A DNA stretch of 34,390 bases from CAZHPA01 sp964533945 (GCA_964533945.1 CAZHPA010000017.1:1-34390); one strand, 5' to 3'. Shown: positions 12,827 through 21,621, numbered from the stretch's first letter. Numbers and translations are program-made. Notes: generated by a model from the sequence alone, not told the origin.

Positions 12827-13720
12827 ATGATAAAAAGCATGACCGGCTATGGGAAGGGCATCTGCACTTTATACAATCGCAAATTTACCGTTGAAATTAA
12901 ATCTGTTAATCATAGATATTGCGATATTTCAACAAAGCTTCCCCATACATTAAGCTTTTTTGAAGATAAAATGCGAAAAATGGTTTCCGAATACATTTTG
13001 CGAGGCAAAGTTGACATACACGTTGGCTTTGAAACACTTTCTAAAGACGATGTTTATATTTCTTTTAACGAAGCTTTGGCAGATGCATATATTTCAGAGC
13101 TTACAAAAATAAAAGAAAAGTATAGAAACAAAATAGTAAATGACATTTCCGTTTCGCTTATAGCAAGCTTTCCCGATGTTATAACTATTGAAAAAGGGCT
13201 ATTTAACCAACAAACATTAAATGAAGTTGAAGAAGCATTTAGCGGCGCAGTTTCCATAGCCATTGAACAAATTGTTAAAATGCGTTGTGCAGAAGGCTTG
13301 TCATTAAAACAAGATATTTTGGCAAAACTTGAATATATCTTTAAATTAACATTAAAAGTTAAAGAACGTTCGCCTTTAGTAGTTAAAGAACATAAAGAAA
13401 AGCTTCAAAATAGGCTAAATGAAACATTAGGAAGCTTTGCTGTCGACGAAAACCGATTAGTTCAAGAAATTACTATTTTTGCCGATAAATCTTGCGTTGA
13501 CGAAGAAATAATACGCCTTTTAAGCCATATTAACCAAATGAAAGACATATTAAACGAAACTACTTCTGTTGGAAGAAAGCTTGAATTTTTAGTTCAAGAA
13601 ATGAACAGAGAAGTTAATACAATTGGTTCAAAATCAAATGATTTAGAAATTACAAAAACCGTTATAGACCTAAAAACAGAAATAGAAAAAATTAGAGAGC
13701 AGGTTCAAAACATTGAGTGA
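12827..13720 (+). CDS. yicC: YicC-family endoribonuclease
   Basis: The product has 297 residues, close to the usual 290. It begins MIKSMTGYGKG, the family's signature start, followed by EIKSVNHRYCDISTKLP, with LPHTLSFFEDKMR; the C-terminus has the conserved GRKLEFLVQEMNREVNTIGS and KTEIEKIREQVQNIE. YicC proteins are cytoplasmic endoribonucleases implicated in small-RNA and mRNA turnover. It is the first gene of the housekeeping operon and overlaps remA by 8 bases. Confidence 0.92.
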   Translation: MIKSMTGYGKGICTLYNRKFTVEIKSVNHRYCDISTKLPHTLSFFEDKMRKMVSEYILRGKVDIHVGFETLSKDDVYISFNEALADAYISELTKIKEKYRNKIVNDISVSLIASFPDVITIEKGLFNQQTLNEVEEAFSGAVSIAIEQIVKMRCAEGLSLKQDILAKLEYIFKLTLKVKERSPLVVKEHKEKLQNRLNETLGSFAVDENRLVQEITIFADKSCVDEEIIRLLSHINQMKDILNETTSVGRKLEFLVQEMNREVNTIGSKSNDLEITKTVIDLKTEIEKIREQVQNIE

Positions 13721-13985
13721 TATAAAATTTGTAAACATAGGTTTTGGCAATGTTGTTTCATCAAACAGAATAATTGCCGTAATAAGCCCAGAGTCTGCAC
13801 CTGTAAAGCGAATTATTCAAGATTCTAGGGAAAAAGGAATGCTTGTAGATGCAACATACGGCAGGCGAACAAGAGCTGTAATAATAACAGATAGCGAACG
13901 TATTGTTTTATCATCATTACAACCTGAAACTATAGCAGGAAGAATTGCAGCCAATTTAAACGCTTCAATTGTAAAAGAAGCTTAA
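13713..13985 (+). CDS. remA: RemA/DUF370-family regulator
   Basis: The 90-residue protein shows the family pattern: KFVNIGFGNVVSSNRIIAVI, then SPESAPVKRIIQ, GMLVDATYGRRTRAVIITDS and VVLSS-like QPETIAGRI. RemA is a DNA-binding protein that activates biofilm matrix genes in Bacillus subtilis and forms ring-like oligomers; in Clostridia it is always near yicC and gmk. The start is TTG at 13713, inside the end of yicC, so it is translationally coupled. The conserved Arg residues around the RRTRAV segment are those expected to contact DNA. Confidence 0.92.
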   Translation: MSDIKFVNIGFGNVVSSNRIIAVISPESAPVKRIIQDSREKGMLVDATYGRRTRAVIITDSERIVLSSLQPETIAGRIAANLNASIVKEA

Positions 13986-14068
13986 TTAAATTGCCAATTA
14001 CAAAAGAAATTTATATTTAAGTTTAGTTAGAAAAAAGAGGGGCGATAATTCTGGAAGATGAACAAGGA

Positions 14069-14650
14069 ATGCTATTAATAATATCCGGTCCTTCCGGTTC
14101 TGGCAAAGGAACTGTTGTTAGTATGCTAAAATACGCCCTTTCCATATCTGTTACAACAAGACCGCAAAGAGAAGGGGAGCAGCATGGCAGAGAATATTTT
14201 TTCTGCACAGTTGAACAATTTCATAAAAAGCGCGAAAACGGAGAACTTTTAGAACACGCCGTATTTTGCGGCAATTATTACGGAACTCCACGTGCATATG
14301 TTGAGGAGCAAATTTCTAAAGGAAAAGTTGTTGTTTTGGAAATTGATGTAAACGGAGCATTGCAAGTTAAACAAAAATTTAACGATGCCGTATTAGTATT
14401 TTTAATGCCCCCAACTTTAGAAGAACTCAAAGCAAGGCTAATTAAAAGAGCAACAGAAACTGATGATGTTATAGAAAACAGATTAAAAAGAGCAAAGGAA
14501 GAAATTTGTTTAATTAATAAATATGACTATTTTGTTATAAACGACAACGTTGAAAAAGCCGTTTCAATAATTGATTCTATAGTTATAGCTCAAAAATCAA
14601 GACCATTTAGAAACGAAAATAAAATTAAGCGATTTTCAGGAGATGATTAA
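14069..14650 (+). CDS. gmk: Guanylate kinase
   Basis: This enzyme converts GMP and ATP to GDP and ADP. The P-loop GPSGSGKGT is at residues 7-15 and the GMP-binding region at VTTRPQREGEQHGREYFF and LEIDVNGALQVKQ. The 193 residues from the ATG at 14069 match the family, but that ATG has AAGGA directly touching it, too close to work. A better ribosome site (GAGGGG, 14037-14042) points to a start 6 or 7 codons upstream, at CTG 14051 or ATT 14048, adding LEDEQG. Most homologues do have several residues before the hydrophobic strand, so a non-standard start is plausible. It is fourth-position core metabolism in the operon, 4 bases before rpoZ. Confidence 0.92.
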   Translation: MLLIISGPSGSGKGTVVSMLKYALSISVTTRPQREGEQHGREYFFCTVEQFHKKRENGELLEHAVFCGNYYGTPRAYVEEQISKGKVVVLEIDVNGALQVKQKFNDAVLVFLMPPTLEELKARLIKRATETDDVIENRLKRAKEEICLINKYDYFVINDNVEKAVSIIDSIVIAQKSRPFRNENKIKRFSGDD

Positions 14651-14653
14651 GCT

Positions 14654-14914
14654 ATGTTGCACCCTTCATATGCAGAATTAATGGAAATTTTAAATAGCGA
14701 CCAAAATGTTGATAACAAAATAACAAGCCGCTATATAATAGTTATTGCTGCTTCCAAACGGGCAAGGCAGCTAATCGACAACGCCAAAGACCGGGCATCA
14801 ATAGATAAAGCTGTTTCTTTAGCAGTTAACGAAATGGCAGAAGGCAAGCTTTTAATTAAATCTTTAAAAGAAAATATAAATCCAATCCACTATGATGAAC
14901 ACGAGGAATTTTAA
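14654..14914 (+). CDS. rpoZ: RNA polymerase omega subunit
   Basis: At 86 residues, this small subunit aids assembly of beta-prime. The family core is visible: HPSYAELMEILN near the start, then NKITSRYIIVIAASKRARQL and KAVSLAVNEMAEGKL. The gmk-rpoZ pairing is conserved across Firmicutes. Its end overlaps the start of priA by 23 bases. Confidence 0.92.
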   Translation: MLHPSYAELMEILNSDQNVDNKITSRYIIVIAASKRARQLIDNAKDRASIDKAVSLAVNEMAEGKLLIKSLKENINPIHYDEHEEF

Positions 14915-17333
14915 TAGCTATGCAGGCGTTATAATTTCTGCAGCAAACAAAAATGTTGATAAAGAATTTTCATACAAAATACCAAGCGAATTAATAGATA
15001 AAATTCAAATTGGCATACGTGTTGCTGTTCCTTTTGGAATGGGTAACAAAATTACAGAAGGGTTTGTTGTTTCAATAAATAAAGATTGCTTAGTTCCAAA
15101 CAATAAACTAAAGCAAATAACTAAAATATTAAACGACAAACCATTGTTTAACAACGAGCTGCTTTTGCTTGCCAAGTTTATGAAAGACAAATATTACACA
15201 ACGCTATATTCGTGCTTAAAATGCATTATTCCAAAAGGCTTGAATTTTAAGCCCGACTATTTAGTGTTGCTTAATATTAACAGAGGAAAAAGCAATATTA
15301 AACTTAGCACAAGACAGAAGCAGCTTATTAATTTATTGGAAAACCACGGAGGGCAAATGCTTAAATCTGAAATTGAGAATGAATTTGCCCCCCAAGCTTT
15401 GAATGCTCTGGTTAAAAATGAAGTCGTGGAAATTAAAGACATTTCAGAAGTTAAAAACCTGTCGCTTAAAATAAAATATGCATATATTAACTGCGAAAAT
15501 CCGCAATCTGTGTTAAAAATAACTCCTAAGCAGCGTCTAGTAATTAATATGCTAATGCAACACAATGGGCTTCCTTTAACAGATTTAAAAAACTATTTAG
15601 GCATTTCAAGCTCTCCTATTATAACGCTTGCGCAAAAAGGCGTTATAGCAATTAAAGAGCAAGAAGTGCTTAGAAATACAACGGCACAATATGCCGAAAA
15701 CAAAAATGAACTACCAGAACTAACAAAAGACCAGCTTAAAGCAGTCGAATATATAACTAATAGAAAAGACAACAAAAAGCCCGTTTTAATTCATGGCGTA
15801 ACAGGCAGCGGAAAAACAGAAATATATTTACAGTTAATAGAAGATGTTGTTAAAAAAGGCAAGCAGGCAATTGTTTTAGTTCCCGAAATATCATTAACGC
15901 CGCAAATGGCAAGCATCTTTTTAAATAGATTTAAACATCTTGTTACCGTATCACATAGCCGCCAAACTTTTGGAGAAAGGTTTGACCAATGGAAGAAGGC
16001 TAGCGAGGGCTTAATTTCAATTATGATTGGCCCCCGTTCTGCTATTTTTACACCGTTTAGCAATTTAGGTATAATAATAATTGATGAAGAACACGAAAAC
16101 ACATATAAATCGGAAACAACTCCTAAATACAGCGCTAAAGAAGTTGCAATTAAAAGAGGAGAATTAACAGGGGCTGCCGTTATTTTAGGCTCTGCAACGC
16201 CAAGCATTGAAACTTACTATGAAGCATTAACAAATAAGCTTGATTTAATTACAATTTCAAAGCGTGTTAATGACAGAAAGCTACCAGAAGTTGAAGTTGT
16301 TGATATGAGAAACGAGCTTATGCTTGGTAATAAGTCTATTTTTAGTAATTCATTGTTAAATTCATTAGAAGAAGCTCTTAAAAATAAAAAGCAGGCAATT
16401 TTATTTTTAAACAGAAGGGGATTTTCAACATTTGTTTCTTGCAGAAAATGCGGACAAGTTATGGTTTGCGACAATTGTAGCATAAACTATACATACCATA
16501 ATGAAACCAATAAGTTAATTTGCCATTATTGCGGCAAAAGTATACAAAATCCTAAAAATTGTCCAACTTGCGGCTCTAGGTATATTAAATATTTTGGAAT
16601 TGGAACCGAGCGGATTGAGCATGAATTTAAACAACTTTTCCCTAAAGTTAACGTTTTGCGAATGGATGCCGATACAACATCGGGCAAAAACAGCCATAAT
16701 GAAATTCTTGCAAAATTTAGACAAAAAGAAGCTTCTGTTTTAATTGGAACACAAATGATAGCAAAAGGCTTAGATTTTCCAGATGTTGTTGTTGTTGGAA
16801 TTGTTGCAGCAGATATTTCTTTAAATTATGGCGACTTTAGAGCAGGCGAAACAACGTTTCAGCTTCTAACACAAGTTTCAGGCAGAGCCGGTAGGGGAGA
16901 AACAGAAGGAAAAGTTGTAATTCAAACGTACACCCCAAGCCACTACAGCATAGTATATGCAAAAGATGGAAATTACCAGCAATTTTACCAGCATGAAATT
17001 TCAACAAGGCGTCAAATGCAATATCCGCCATTTACCAAAGTGTTTTGTGTTTTATTTTCAAGCCCAATCGAAAAGCAAGTTATAGCTTTGCTGTTTAGGC
17101 TTTGTGAAATAATGAAACAATTTAATAAAGACAATTTCTTTGATGTGTTAGGGCCTGCACCAGCTTCGGTTTCAAAAATAAAGCTTCAATATAGATGGAA
17201 AATTATTGTTAAAAGCGTTAACGAACAAAAACTTAAAAGCTTTGTTATAGACTGCATTAATAAGCTGCAAGAGCAGCAATCTATGGGTGATGTAACTGTA
17301 AATTTAACACTTAATCCTATATTTTTAGTTTAG
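14892..17333 (+). CDS. priA: Primosomal protein N' (replication restart helicase PriA)
   Basis: PriA reloads the replisome at stalled forks. The 813 residues hold an N-terminal DNA-binding domain (about 8-110: YAGVIISAANKNVDKEFSYK), a winged helix, Walker A GVTGSGKT (302-309), the Walker B box IIIDEEHE, helicase motif SRAGRG in QVSGRAGRG, and eight zinc-binding cysteines in four pairs (CRKC, CDNC, CHYC, CPTC) between the helicase lobes. All are intact. Two adjacent ATGs (14892 and 14895) lie within rpoZ; neither has a clear ribosome site, so translational coupling to rpoZ is likely. Confidence 0.94.
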   Translation: MMNTRNFNSYAGVIISAANKNVDKEFSYKIPSELIDKIQIGIRVAVPFGMGNKITEGFVVSINKDCLVPNNKLKQITKILNDKPLFNNELLLLAKFMKDKYYTTLYSCLKCIIPKGLNFKPDYLVLLNINRGKSNIKLSTRQKQLINLLENHGGQMLKSEIENEFAPQALNALVKNEVVEIKDISEVKNLSLKIKYAYINCENPQSVLKITPKQRLVINMLMQHNGLPLTDLKNYLGISSSPIITLAQKGVIAIKEQEVLRNTTAQYAENKNELPELTKDQLKAVEYITNRKDNKKPVLIHGVTGSGKTEIYLQLIEDVVKKGKQAIVLVPEISLTPQMASIFLNRFKHLVTVSHSRQTFGERFDQWKKASEGLISIMIGPRSAIFTPFSNLGIIIIDEEHENTYKSETTPKYSAKEVAIKRGELTGAAVILGSATPSIETYYEALTNKLDLITISKRVNDRKLPEVEVVDMRNELMLGNKSIFSNSLLNSLEEALKNKKQAILFLNRRGFSTFVSCRKCGQVMVCDNCSINYTYHNETNKLICHYCGKSIQNPKNCPTCGSRYIKYFGIGTERIEHEFKQLFPKVNVLRMDADTTSGKNSHNEILAKFRQKEASVLIGTQMIAKGLDFPDVVVVGIVAADISLNYGDFRAGETTFQLLTQVSGRAGRGETEGKVVIQTYTPSHYSIVYAKDGNYQQFYQHEISTRRQMQYPPFTKVFCVLFSSPIEKQVIALLFRLCEIMKQFNKDNFFDVLGPAPASVSKIKLQYRWKIIVKSVNEQKLKSFVIDCINKLQEQQSMGDVTVNLTLNPIFLV

Positions 17334-17359
17334 CTAGTTTGAAAAAAGGGGAAAATAAA

Positions 17360-17857
17360 ATGGCATTGCGTACTGTTAGATTAGATGGCGATGAACTGCT
17401 TAGAAAAAAATCAAGGCCTGTTAAAGAAATAAATGAAAATATTTTGCAGCTGCTTGATGATATGGCGGAAACTATGGCGCATAAAAACGGTTTAGGGCTT
17501 GCTGCCGTTCAAGTTGGTGTTTTGCGCCGTGTAGTTATAATTGATGTTTCCGAAAAGCAAGAAGGAACAAAACTAATCGAATTAATTAATCCTGAAATAA
17601 TTGAATTTAAAGGCGCTCAAGAAAAGAGCGAAGGTTGCCTTTCAATTCCGGGGAAATCCGGCATTGTTCAAAGACCCGAATACGTTAAAGTTATGGCATT
17701 TGATAGAAGCGGCGAACAAATTATTGTTGAAGGAACAGATATTATGGCAAGAGCATTGTGCCATGAAATAGACCATTTAAACGGCATTTTGTTTACAGAT
17801 AAAGTAATTAGATTCGACGACGATGATGAAGAAGAATATGAGGACGATGAGCAATAG
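17360..17857 (+). CDS. def: Peptide deformylase
   Basis: This metalloenzyme removes the formyl group from nascent proteins, the partner of fmt next door. All three metal-site motifs are present: GLGLAAVQVG, EGCLSIPG (metal Cys) and HEIDH (two metal His and the catalytic Glu). I start it at ATG 17360, 8 bases after AAGGGG, giving MALRTVRLDG and 165 residues; an upstream TTG (17339) would place that ribosome site inside the gene. The C-terminus carries a very acidic tail (DDDDEEEYEDDEQ) beyond the catalytic domain. The stop is immediately followed by the fmt ATG. Confidence 0.94.
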   Translation: MALRTVRLDGDELLRKKSRPVKEINENILQLLDDMAETMAHKNGLGLAAVQVGVLRRVVIIDVSEKQEGTKLIELINPEIIEFKGAQEKSEGCLSIPGKSGIVQRPEYVKVMAFDRSGEQIIVEGTDIMARALCHEIDHLNGILFTDKVIRFDDDDEEEYEDDEQ

Positions 17858-18796
17858 ATGAATATAATTTTTATGGGAACACCCGAATTTGCTGTGCCAT
17901 CGCTTGAAGCTTTAATTCGCAATCATAATGTTGTGGCAGTTGTTACACAGCCAGATAGACCAAAAGGAAGGGGAAATAAAGTTACGCCCCCTCCCATTAA
18001 GCAACTTGCACAGCAAAATAATATTTCTGTTTTCCAGCCTGAAAAAATAAGAGATAAAAACTTTATTGCAAAATTAGGCGAATTTAACGCCGATGTTTTT
18101 GTTGTTGTTGCATATGGGCGAATTTTGCCCGAATCAGTTTTAAAAATGCCAAAACTTGCCTGTATTAATGTTCATGGTTCTCTTTTACCTAAATATAGAG
18201 GTGCAGCGCCTATAGAATGGGCAATTATTAACGGCGAGCATAAAACAGGCATAACAATTATGCATATGGAAAAAACGCTTGATACAGGCGATATGATTTT
18301 AAAAAAAGAACTTGAAATATTAGAAGAAGACAACGCCGGCACAGTTTCTTTAAAAATGGCAAAGCTTGGCGCAGAAGCTTTAATTGAAGCCCTTTGCCAA
18401 CTTGAAAACAATACGGCAAAAAGAGAGACGCAAATTGAAAGCGAAGCAACATATGCTCCAATGCTAATTCCTGAAACAGGAAAAATTGATTGGAGCAAAA
18501 ACAGCAAACAAATCATTAATTTAATTAAAGGATTAACTCCGGCACGTTCTGCATACACTATTTGCAAAAGTGTTACTATGAAAATTAAAAAAGCCGAAGT
18601 ATTTGAATCAAATATGAATTTAACTTCTAAAAAATGCGGAGAAATAATTGAAATTATTAAAAAGCAAGGGTTTGTCGTTAAAACAGGAGATGGCGCTGTT
18701 TTAGTTAAAGCAATTCAGATTCAAGGTAAAAAAGAAGTTAGCGTTTCTGATTTTTTATTAGGAAATAGACTTGATGTTTCGGAAATATTATTGTAA
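17858..18796 (+). CDS. fmt: Methionyl-tRNA formyltransferase
   Basis: The enzyme formylates initiator Met-tRNA using 10-formyl-tetrahydrofolate. Its 312 residues are typical. MNIIFMGTPEFAVPSLEAL starts the Rossmann fold; the folate/catalytic region shows NVHGSLLPKYRGAAPIEWAI with the conserved His and the Asp in TLDTGDMI; the C-terminal OB-fold domain begins near residue 205. It starts directly after the def stop (TAG-ATG), so expression of the formylation/deformylation pair is coupled. Confidence 0.94.
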   Translation: MNIIFMGTPEFAVPSLEALIRNHNVVAVVTQPDRPKGRGNKVTPPPIKQLAQQNNISVFQPEKIRDKNFIAKLGEFNADVFVVVAYGRILPESVLKMPKLACINVHGSLLPKYRGAAPIEWAIINGEHKTGITIMHMEKTLDTGDMILKKELEILEEDNAGTVSLKMAKLGAEALIEALCQLENNTAKRETQIESEATYAPMLIPETGKIDWSKNSKQIINLIKGLTPARSAYTICKSVTMKIKKAEVFESNMNLTSKKCGEIIEIIKKQGFVVKTGDGAVLVKAIQIQGKKEVSVSDFLLGNRLDVSEILL

Positions 18797-18819
18797 TGTA
18801 TTAAGGAAGGTGTTATAAA

Positions 18820-19518
18820 ATGTTTTATTATGACAACACAATATTAATTGTATTGCCATTTGTATTTTTAGCAATGTTTGCACAGTCAAAAGTTAAAAGC
18901 ACATATTCAAAATATAGCACCATTGCCGCAAGAAAAGGATATACAGGAGCAGACGTTGCAAGAGCGCTTTTAAGAGTATCCGGAATTTATGATGTTTCAG
19001 TTGAACGAATTGAAGGAAGCTTAACAGACCACTATGACCCAGCCCAAAAAGTTTTAAGACTTTCAGATGTTGTTTACAACAGTACATCTATTGCAGCTTT
19101 AGGTGTTGCAGCCCACGAAACAGGCCATGCTGTTCAGCATCAAAATAGCTATATACCACTTTCAATAAGAAGTGCTTTTGTTCCAACCGTTAATTTTGGC
19201 TCTAAGCTTGCAACGCCGCTTATTCTTTTGGGCTTTTTGCTTTCATCATTTGGCGGAGGTTTTGGAGCAATACTTTTATACGCAGGAATTTTTTTGTTTT
19301 CAACAGTTGTTTTATTTCAAATAATAACTTTGCCTGTCGAATTTAATGCTTCAACCAGAGCTATTGAATTGCTTGTTGAAAATAATTTTTTAACAGCAGA
19401 AGAAGTACCGGCGGCAAAAAAAGTTTTGGGGGCTGCTGCATTAACATATGTTGCTGCCGCTGCTGTATCATTGGCAAGCTTGCTTAGGTTAATCCTTTTA
19501 TCAAACCGCAGAAGGTAG
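18820..19518 (+). CDS. Membrane zinc metallopeptidase, YugP family
   Basis: The 232-residue product has a hydrophobic N-terminal segment (about 7-22), a zinc-peptidase motif HETGH (99-103, within GVAAHETGHAVQH), and three further hydrophobic segments (about 130-160, 160-180, 205-226). This matches the Zn_peptidase_2 (YugP) family, which regularly follows fmt in Clostridia. The physiological substrate is not established. AAGGAAGG precedes the ATG by 9 bases. It is 23 bases downstream of fmt, so probably still in the operon. Confidence 0.88.
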   Translation: MFYYDNTILIVLPFVFLAMFAQSKVKSTYSKYSTIAARKGYTGADVARALLRVSGIYDVSVERIEGSLTDHYDPAQKVLRLSDVVYNSTSIAALGVAAHETGHAVQHQNSYIPLSIRSAFVPTVNFGSKLATPLILLGFLLSSFGGGFGAILLYAGIFLFSTVVLFQIITLPVEFNASTRAIELLVENNFLTAEEVPAAKKVLGAAALTYVAAAAVSLASLLRLILLSNRRR

Positions 19519-19541
19519 ATTACTAAAGAGGAGAAATTAAA

Positions 19542-20066
19542 ATGATTGCTCTATTTATTGATACAGGCTTTGAAGAAGTTGAAGCTTTAGCAACAATTGA
19601 TGTTTTAAGACGAGCAAACGTTGATGTTAAAATAGTTTCAACTACAGGCAACACTTTAGTTACAGGTTCTAATAAGATTACGGTTAAAGCAGATTTGTTG
19701 CTTGAAGAAATTTTAAACGAACAACTTAAAATGGCTATTCTTCCCGGTGGTCCCGGTCATGTTAGGCTTAAAAAAAATAAAGCGCTGCTTTTATATATTC
19801 AAAAAGCTGAATATATTGCCGCAATTTGCGCTTCTCCAACAATTCTTGGAATGCTTGGCATATTAAAAGGCAAAAAAGCCGTTTGTTATCCCGGAATGGA
19901 AAAAGGGCTTGATGGAGCCATAGTTTGCAATGAAGATGTTGTTGTTGACGGAAATATTATAACTTCAAAATCAGCAGCAACAGTATTTAGCTTTGCATTT
20001 AAACTTGCAGAAATATTAACAGACGTTGAAACCGCTAATAACGTCAAACAAAAAATGTGCTTTTAA
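19542..20066 (+). CDS. DJ-1/PfpI-family protein (deglycase/protease-like fold)
   Basis: At 174 residues, this is a single-domain DJ-1/ThiJ protein: FIDTGFEEVEALATIDVLRR with the conserved Glu, AILPGGPG, and the nucleophile-elbow Cys96 in AAICASPTILG, followed by KGKKAVCYPG. Family members act as chaperone-like or deglycase enzymes in oxidative or carbonyl stress; which of these applies here is unknown. AGAGGAGA precedes the ATG. It lies 23 bases after the zinc peptidase and is probably the last gene of the operon. Confidence 0.88.
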   Translation: MIALFIDTGFEEVEALATIDVLRRANVDVKIVSTTGNTLVTGSNKITVKADLLLEEILNEQLKMAILPGGPGHVRLKKNKALLLYIQKAEYIAAICASPTILGMLGILKGKKAVCYPGMEKGLDGAIVCNEDVVVDGNIITSKSAATVFSFAFKLAEILTDVETANNVKQKMCF

Positions 20067-20216
20067 AGCGAAAAATATTTTAAAAGAAAATTGATAAATG
20101 TAATATGCATACAAAAAATAGCAACTTAATAATAAATTGCATAATATAAGGTTAAGATAAATATAAGTCCTTGCAGTGCCGAATATGCAATTTTAAAACT
20201 TATTAGTTTGGATTTA

Positions 20217-20330
20217 TTAGCTTTTAGAAAAATAAACTTTCAATGTTTCGGCATTGTTTATAAACTGCTTTGGACGAACAACAATTTTATTGCGGTTTGT
20301 TTCTAAACTATAGTTATAGGCATTGTATGC
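20217..20330 (-). pseudogene. Possible gene remnant in the 20067-20394 gap
   Basis: The 328-base gap has no complete gene. On the minus strand, a 37-codon open frame without a start reads AYNAYNYSLETNRNKIVVRP then KQFINNAETLKVYFSKS and a stop. Its composition looks protein-like, as if it were the last part of a lost gene. The palindrome ATAGGCATTGTATGCCTAT lies at its 5' edge. I do not recognise the family. The evidence is weak. Confidence 0.25.
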
Positions 20331-20394
20331 CTATATTAATTATACTTTTGTTTAACTTTTTAATTTTTAATTGTTATTATTGGGGGGAATTTTT

Positions 20395-20625
20395 ATGGTT
20401 CAAATTAGTGAGGTAAATATTATTAGCATTGACAAAAGTGACGGTTCGTGGGCAATTGAAGGGGAGATTTTGTTTGAAGGAGATTTAACAACAGCATTTT
20501 CTGTCAATTATTTGCCTGACTATGATGAATTAGAAGATTTGGAAATTGAATTCAATCTTGGTAGATACGATAAATCACACTTAAAAGAAATGATTTTAAA
20601 TGCCGCAATGGATTACGACGAATAA
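20395..20625 (+). CDS. Small acidic protein of unknown function
   Basis: The start is ATG 20395, 8 bases after GGGGGG (20382-20387); an upstream in-frame start at 20371 would place that ribosome site inside the gene. The 76 residues begin MVQISEVNIISIDKSDGSWA, are strongly acidic (many Asp/Glu) and have no cysteine, signal or membrane segment. The pattern of alternating hydrophobic residues suggests a beta-rich small domain. It is followed by a good terminator, so it is likely monocistronic. No function can be assigned. Confidence 0.65.
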   Translation: MVQISEVNIISIDKSDGSWAIEGEILFEGDLTTAFSVNYLPDYDELEDLEIEFNLGRYDKSHLKEMILNAAMDYDE

Positions 20626-20641
20626 TTTTCTAATTAAAACC

Positions 20642-20671
20642 GGAACGACTAAATGTCGTTCCTTTCTTTTT
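20642..20671. terminator. Terminator shared by the small acidic gene and tepA
   Basis: GGAACGAC (20642-20649), TAAAT, GTCGTTCC (20655-20662), then TTTCTTTTT on the plus strand. The right arm lies inside the last codons of the convergent tepA gene. Confidence 0.8.
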
Positions 20672-21428
20672 CAATTGCTTCGGCTTCTCTTTTTTCTTTT
20701 ATTAAGCAATAAAGCTTTTCCATAGCATCATAAAGCCCGCCCGTTTCATCAATTATTTTTTCGTTAACGGCATCTTCCCCAATTAAAATTGTTCCAACAT
20801 CTAAAACAAGCGTGCTTGTGTCAAGCATTAATTCTTTTAAGCGGTCTTTTGTAATATTTGAATTGTTAACTATAAATTCTAAAATTCTTTCTTGCATTTT
20901 GTTAAAGTAATCGTATGTTTGAGGAGTACCAACAACAATTCCGTTTAGCCTAACGGGGTGTATTGTCATAGTTGCAGAAGGGGCAATGAATGAATAGTTT
21001 GCCGAAACAGCAAGCGGAACTCCTATTGAATGCCCACCACCTATAACAAGCGAAACTGTTGGTTTACCTAAGTTTGCAATTAATTCGGCAATAGCAAGCC
21101 CTGCTTCAACATCTCCGCCAACTGTATTTAAAAGAACTAAAAGCCCATCAACTTCAGGGTTGTCGGCAGACATAACAAGCTGAGGTATTACGTGTTCGTA
21201 TTTTGTTGTTTTGTTGTGCGGCGGCAACGTCATATGCCCTTCAACTTGCCCAATTACAGTAATAAATTGAATATTACCACGAGGATTTTTATATGCTTGC
21301 GGCATTTCGGGCCGCCCATATTCTTTTATTGGGTCTTTTGCAGCTTGCGTTTCTTCTATATGCTCTGTATGCTCAATTTCAGGTTCGGACTGTTCGCAGC
21401 AATTTAATGTTTTGTAAGGGTTAATCAC
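20649..21428 (-). CDS. tepA: TepA-type ClpP-fold protein (translocation-enhancing protein family)
   Basis: The 259-residue product has a ClpP-like fold: LLVLLNTVGGDVEAGLAIAE, the catalytic-Ser region GGGHSIGVPLAVSAN (Ser134) and the His region ATMTIHPVRLNG (His157). The elongated GGGHS motif and the position next to spore and envelope genes are typical of TepA (YmfB), rather than housekeeping ClpP. In Bacillus it is linked to protein export and spore protein degradation. An N-terminal extension of about 50 residues is acidic and low in order. The start is GTG at 21428, 9 bases after AGGTAGGTG. Confidence 0.85.
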   Translation of the reverse strand: MINPYKTLNCCEQSEPEIEHTEHIEETQAAKDPIKEYGRPEMPQAYKNPRGNIQFITVIGQVEGHMTLPPHNKTTKYEHVIPQLVMSADNPEVDGLLVLLNTVGGDVEAGLAIAELIANLGKPTVSLVIGGGHSIGVPLAVSANYSFIAPSATMTIHPVRLNGIVVGTPQTYDYFNKMQERILEFIVNNSNITKDRLKELMLDTSTLVLDVGTILIGEDAVNEKIIDETGGLYDAMEKLYCLIKEKREAEAIEKERNDI

Positions 21429-21497
21429 AAATTATTGCACCTACCTTTTTTAAACTATTATTTGCAAACAAAAGCATATTTATACAGCATAAAAATA

Positions 21498-21526
21498 TTG
21501 ACACAACAGCTTTCAAGTAATATAAT
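21498..21526 (+). promoter_or_regulatory. Perfect consensus sigma-A promoter for tRNA-Leu
   Basis: TTGACA (21498-21503), exactly 17 bases, TATAAT (21521-21526). The start site would fall about 5 bases before the tRNA. Confidence 0.9.
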
Positions 21527-21537
21527 GAAAAATATAA

Positions 21538-21621
21538 GCGGATATGGTGGAATTGGCAGACACGTATGATTCAGGTTCATATGAAAGAAATTTCTTGCAG
21601 GTTCAAGTCCTGTTATCCGCA
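21538..21621 (+). tRNA. tRNA-Leu (anticodon CAG)
   Basis: The 84-base sequence folds as a class II tRNA. The acceptor stem is GCGGATA/TATCCGC with discriminator A. The D arm contains TGGTGGAATTGGCAGACACG. The anticodon stem-loop TATGA-TTCAGGT-TCATA gives anticodon CAG. A long variable arm follows, and the T arm holds GGTTCAAGTCC. The long variable arm and A73 identify it as leucine. The 3' CCA is not encoded (ATC follows), so CCA-adding enzyme is needed. No other tRNA is adjacent. Confidence 0.93.

Noticed and set aside
20641..20671. Attenuator specific to tepA
   Set aside because: The hairpin lies at the 3' end of tepA and between convergent genes, so a shared terminator is the simpler reading.
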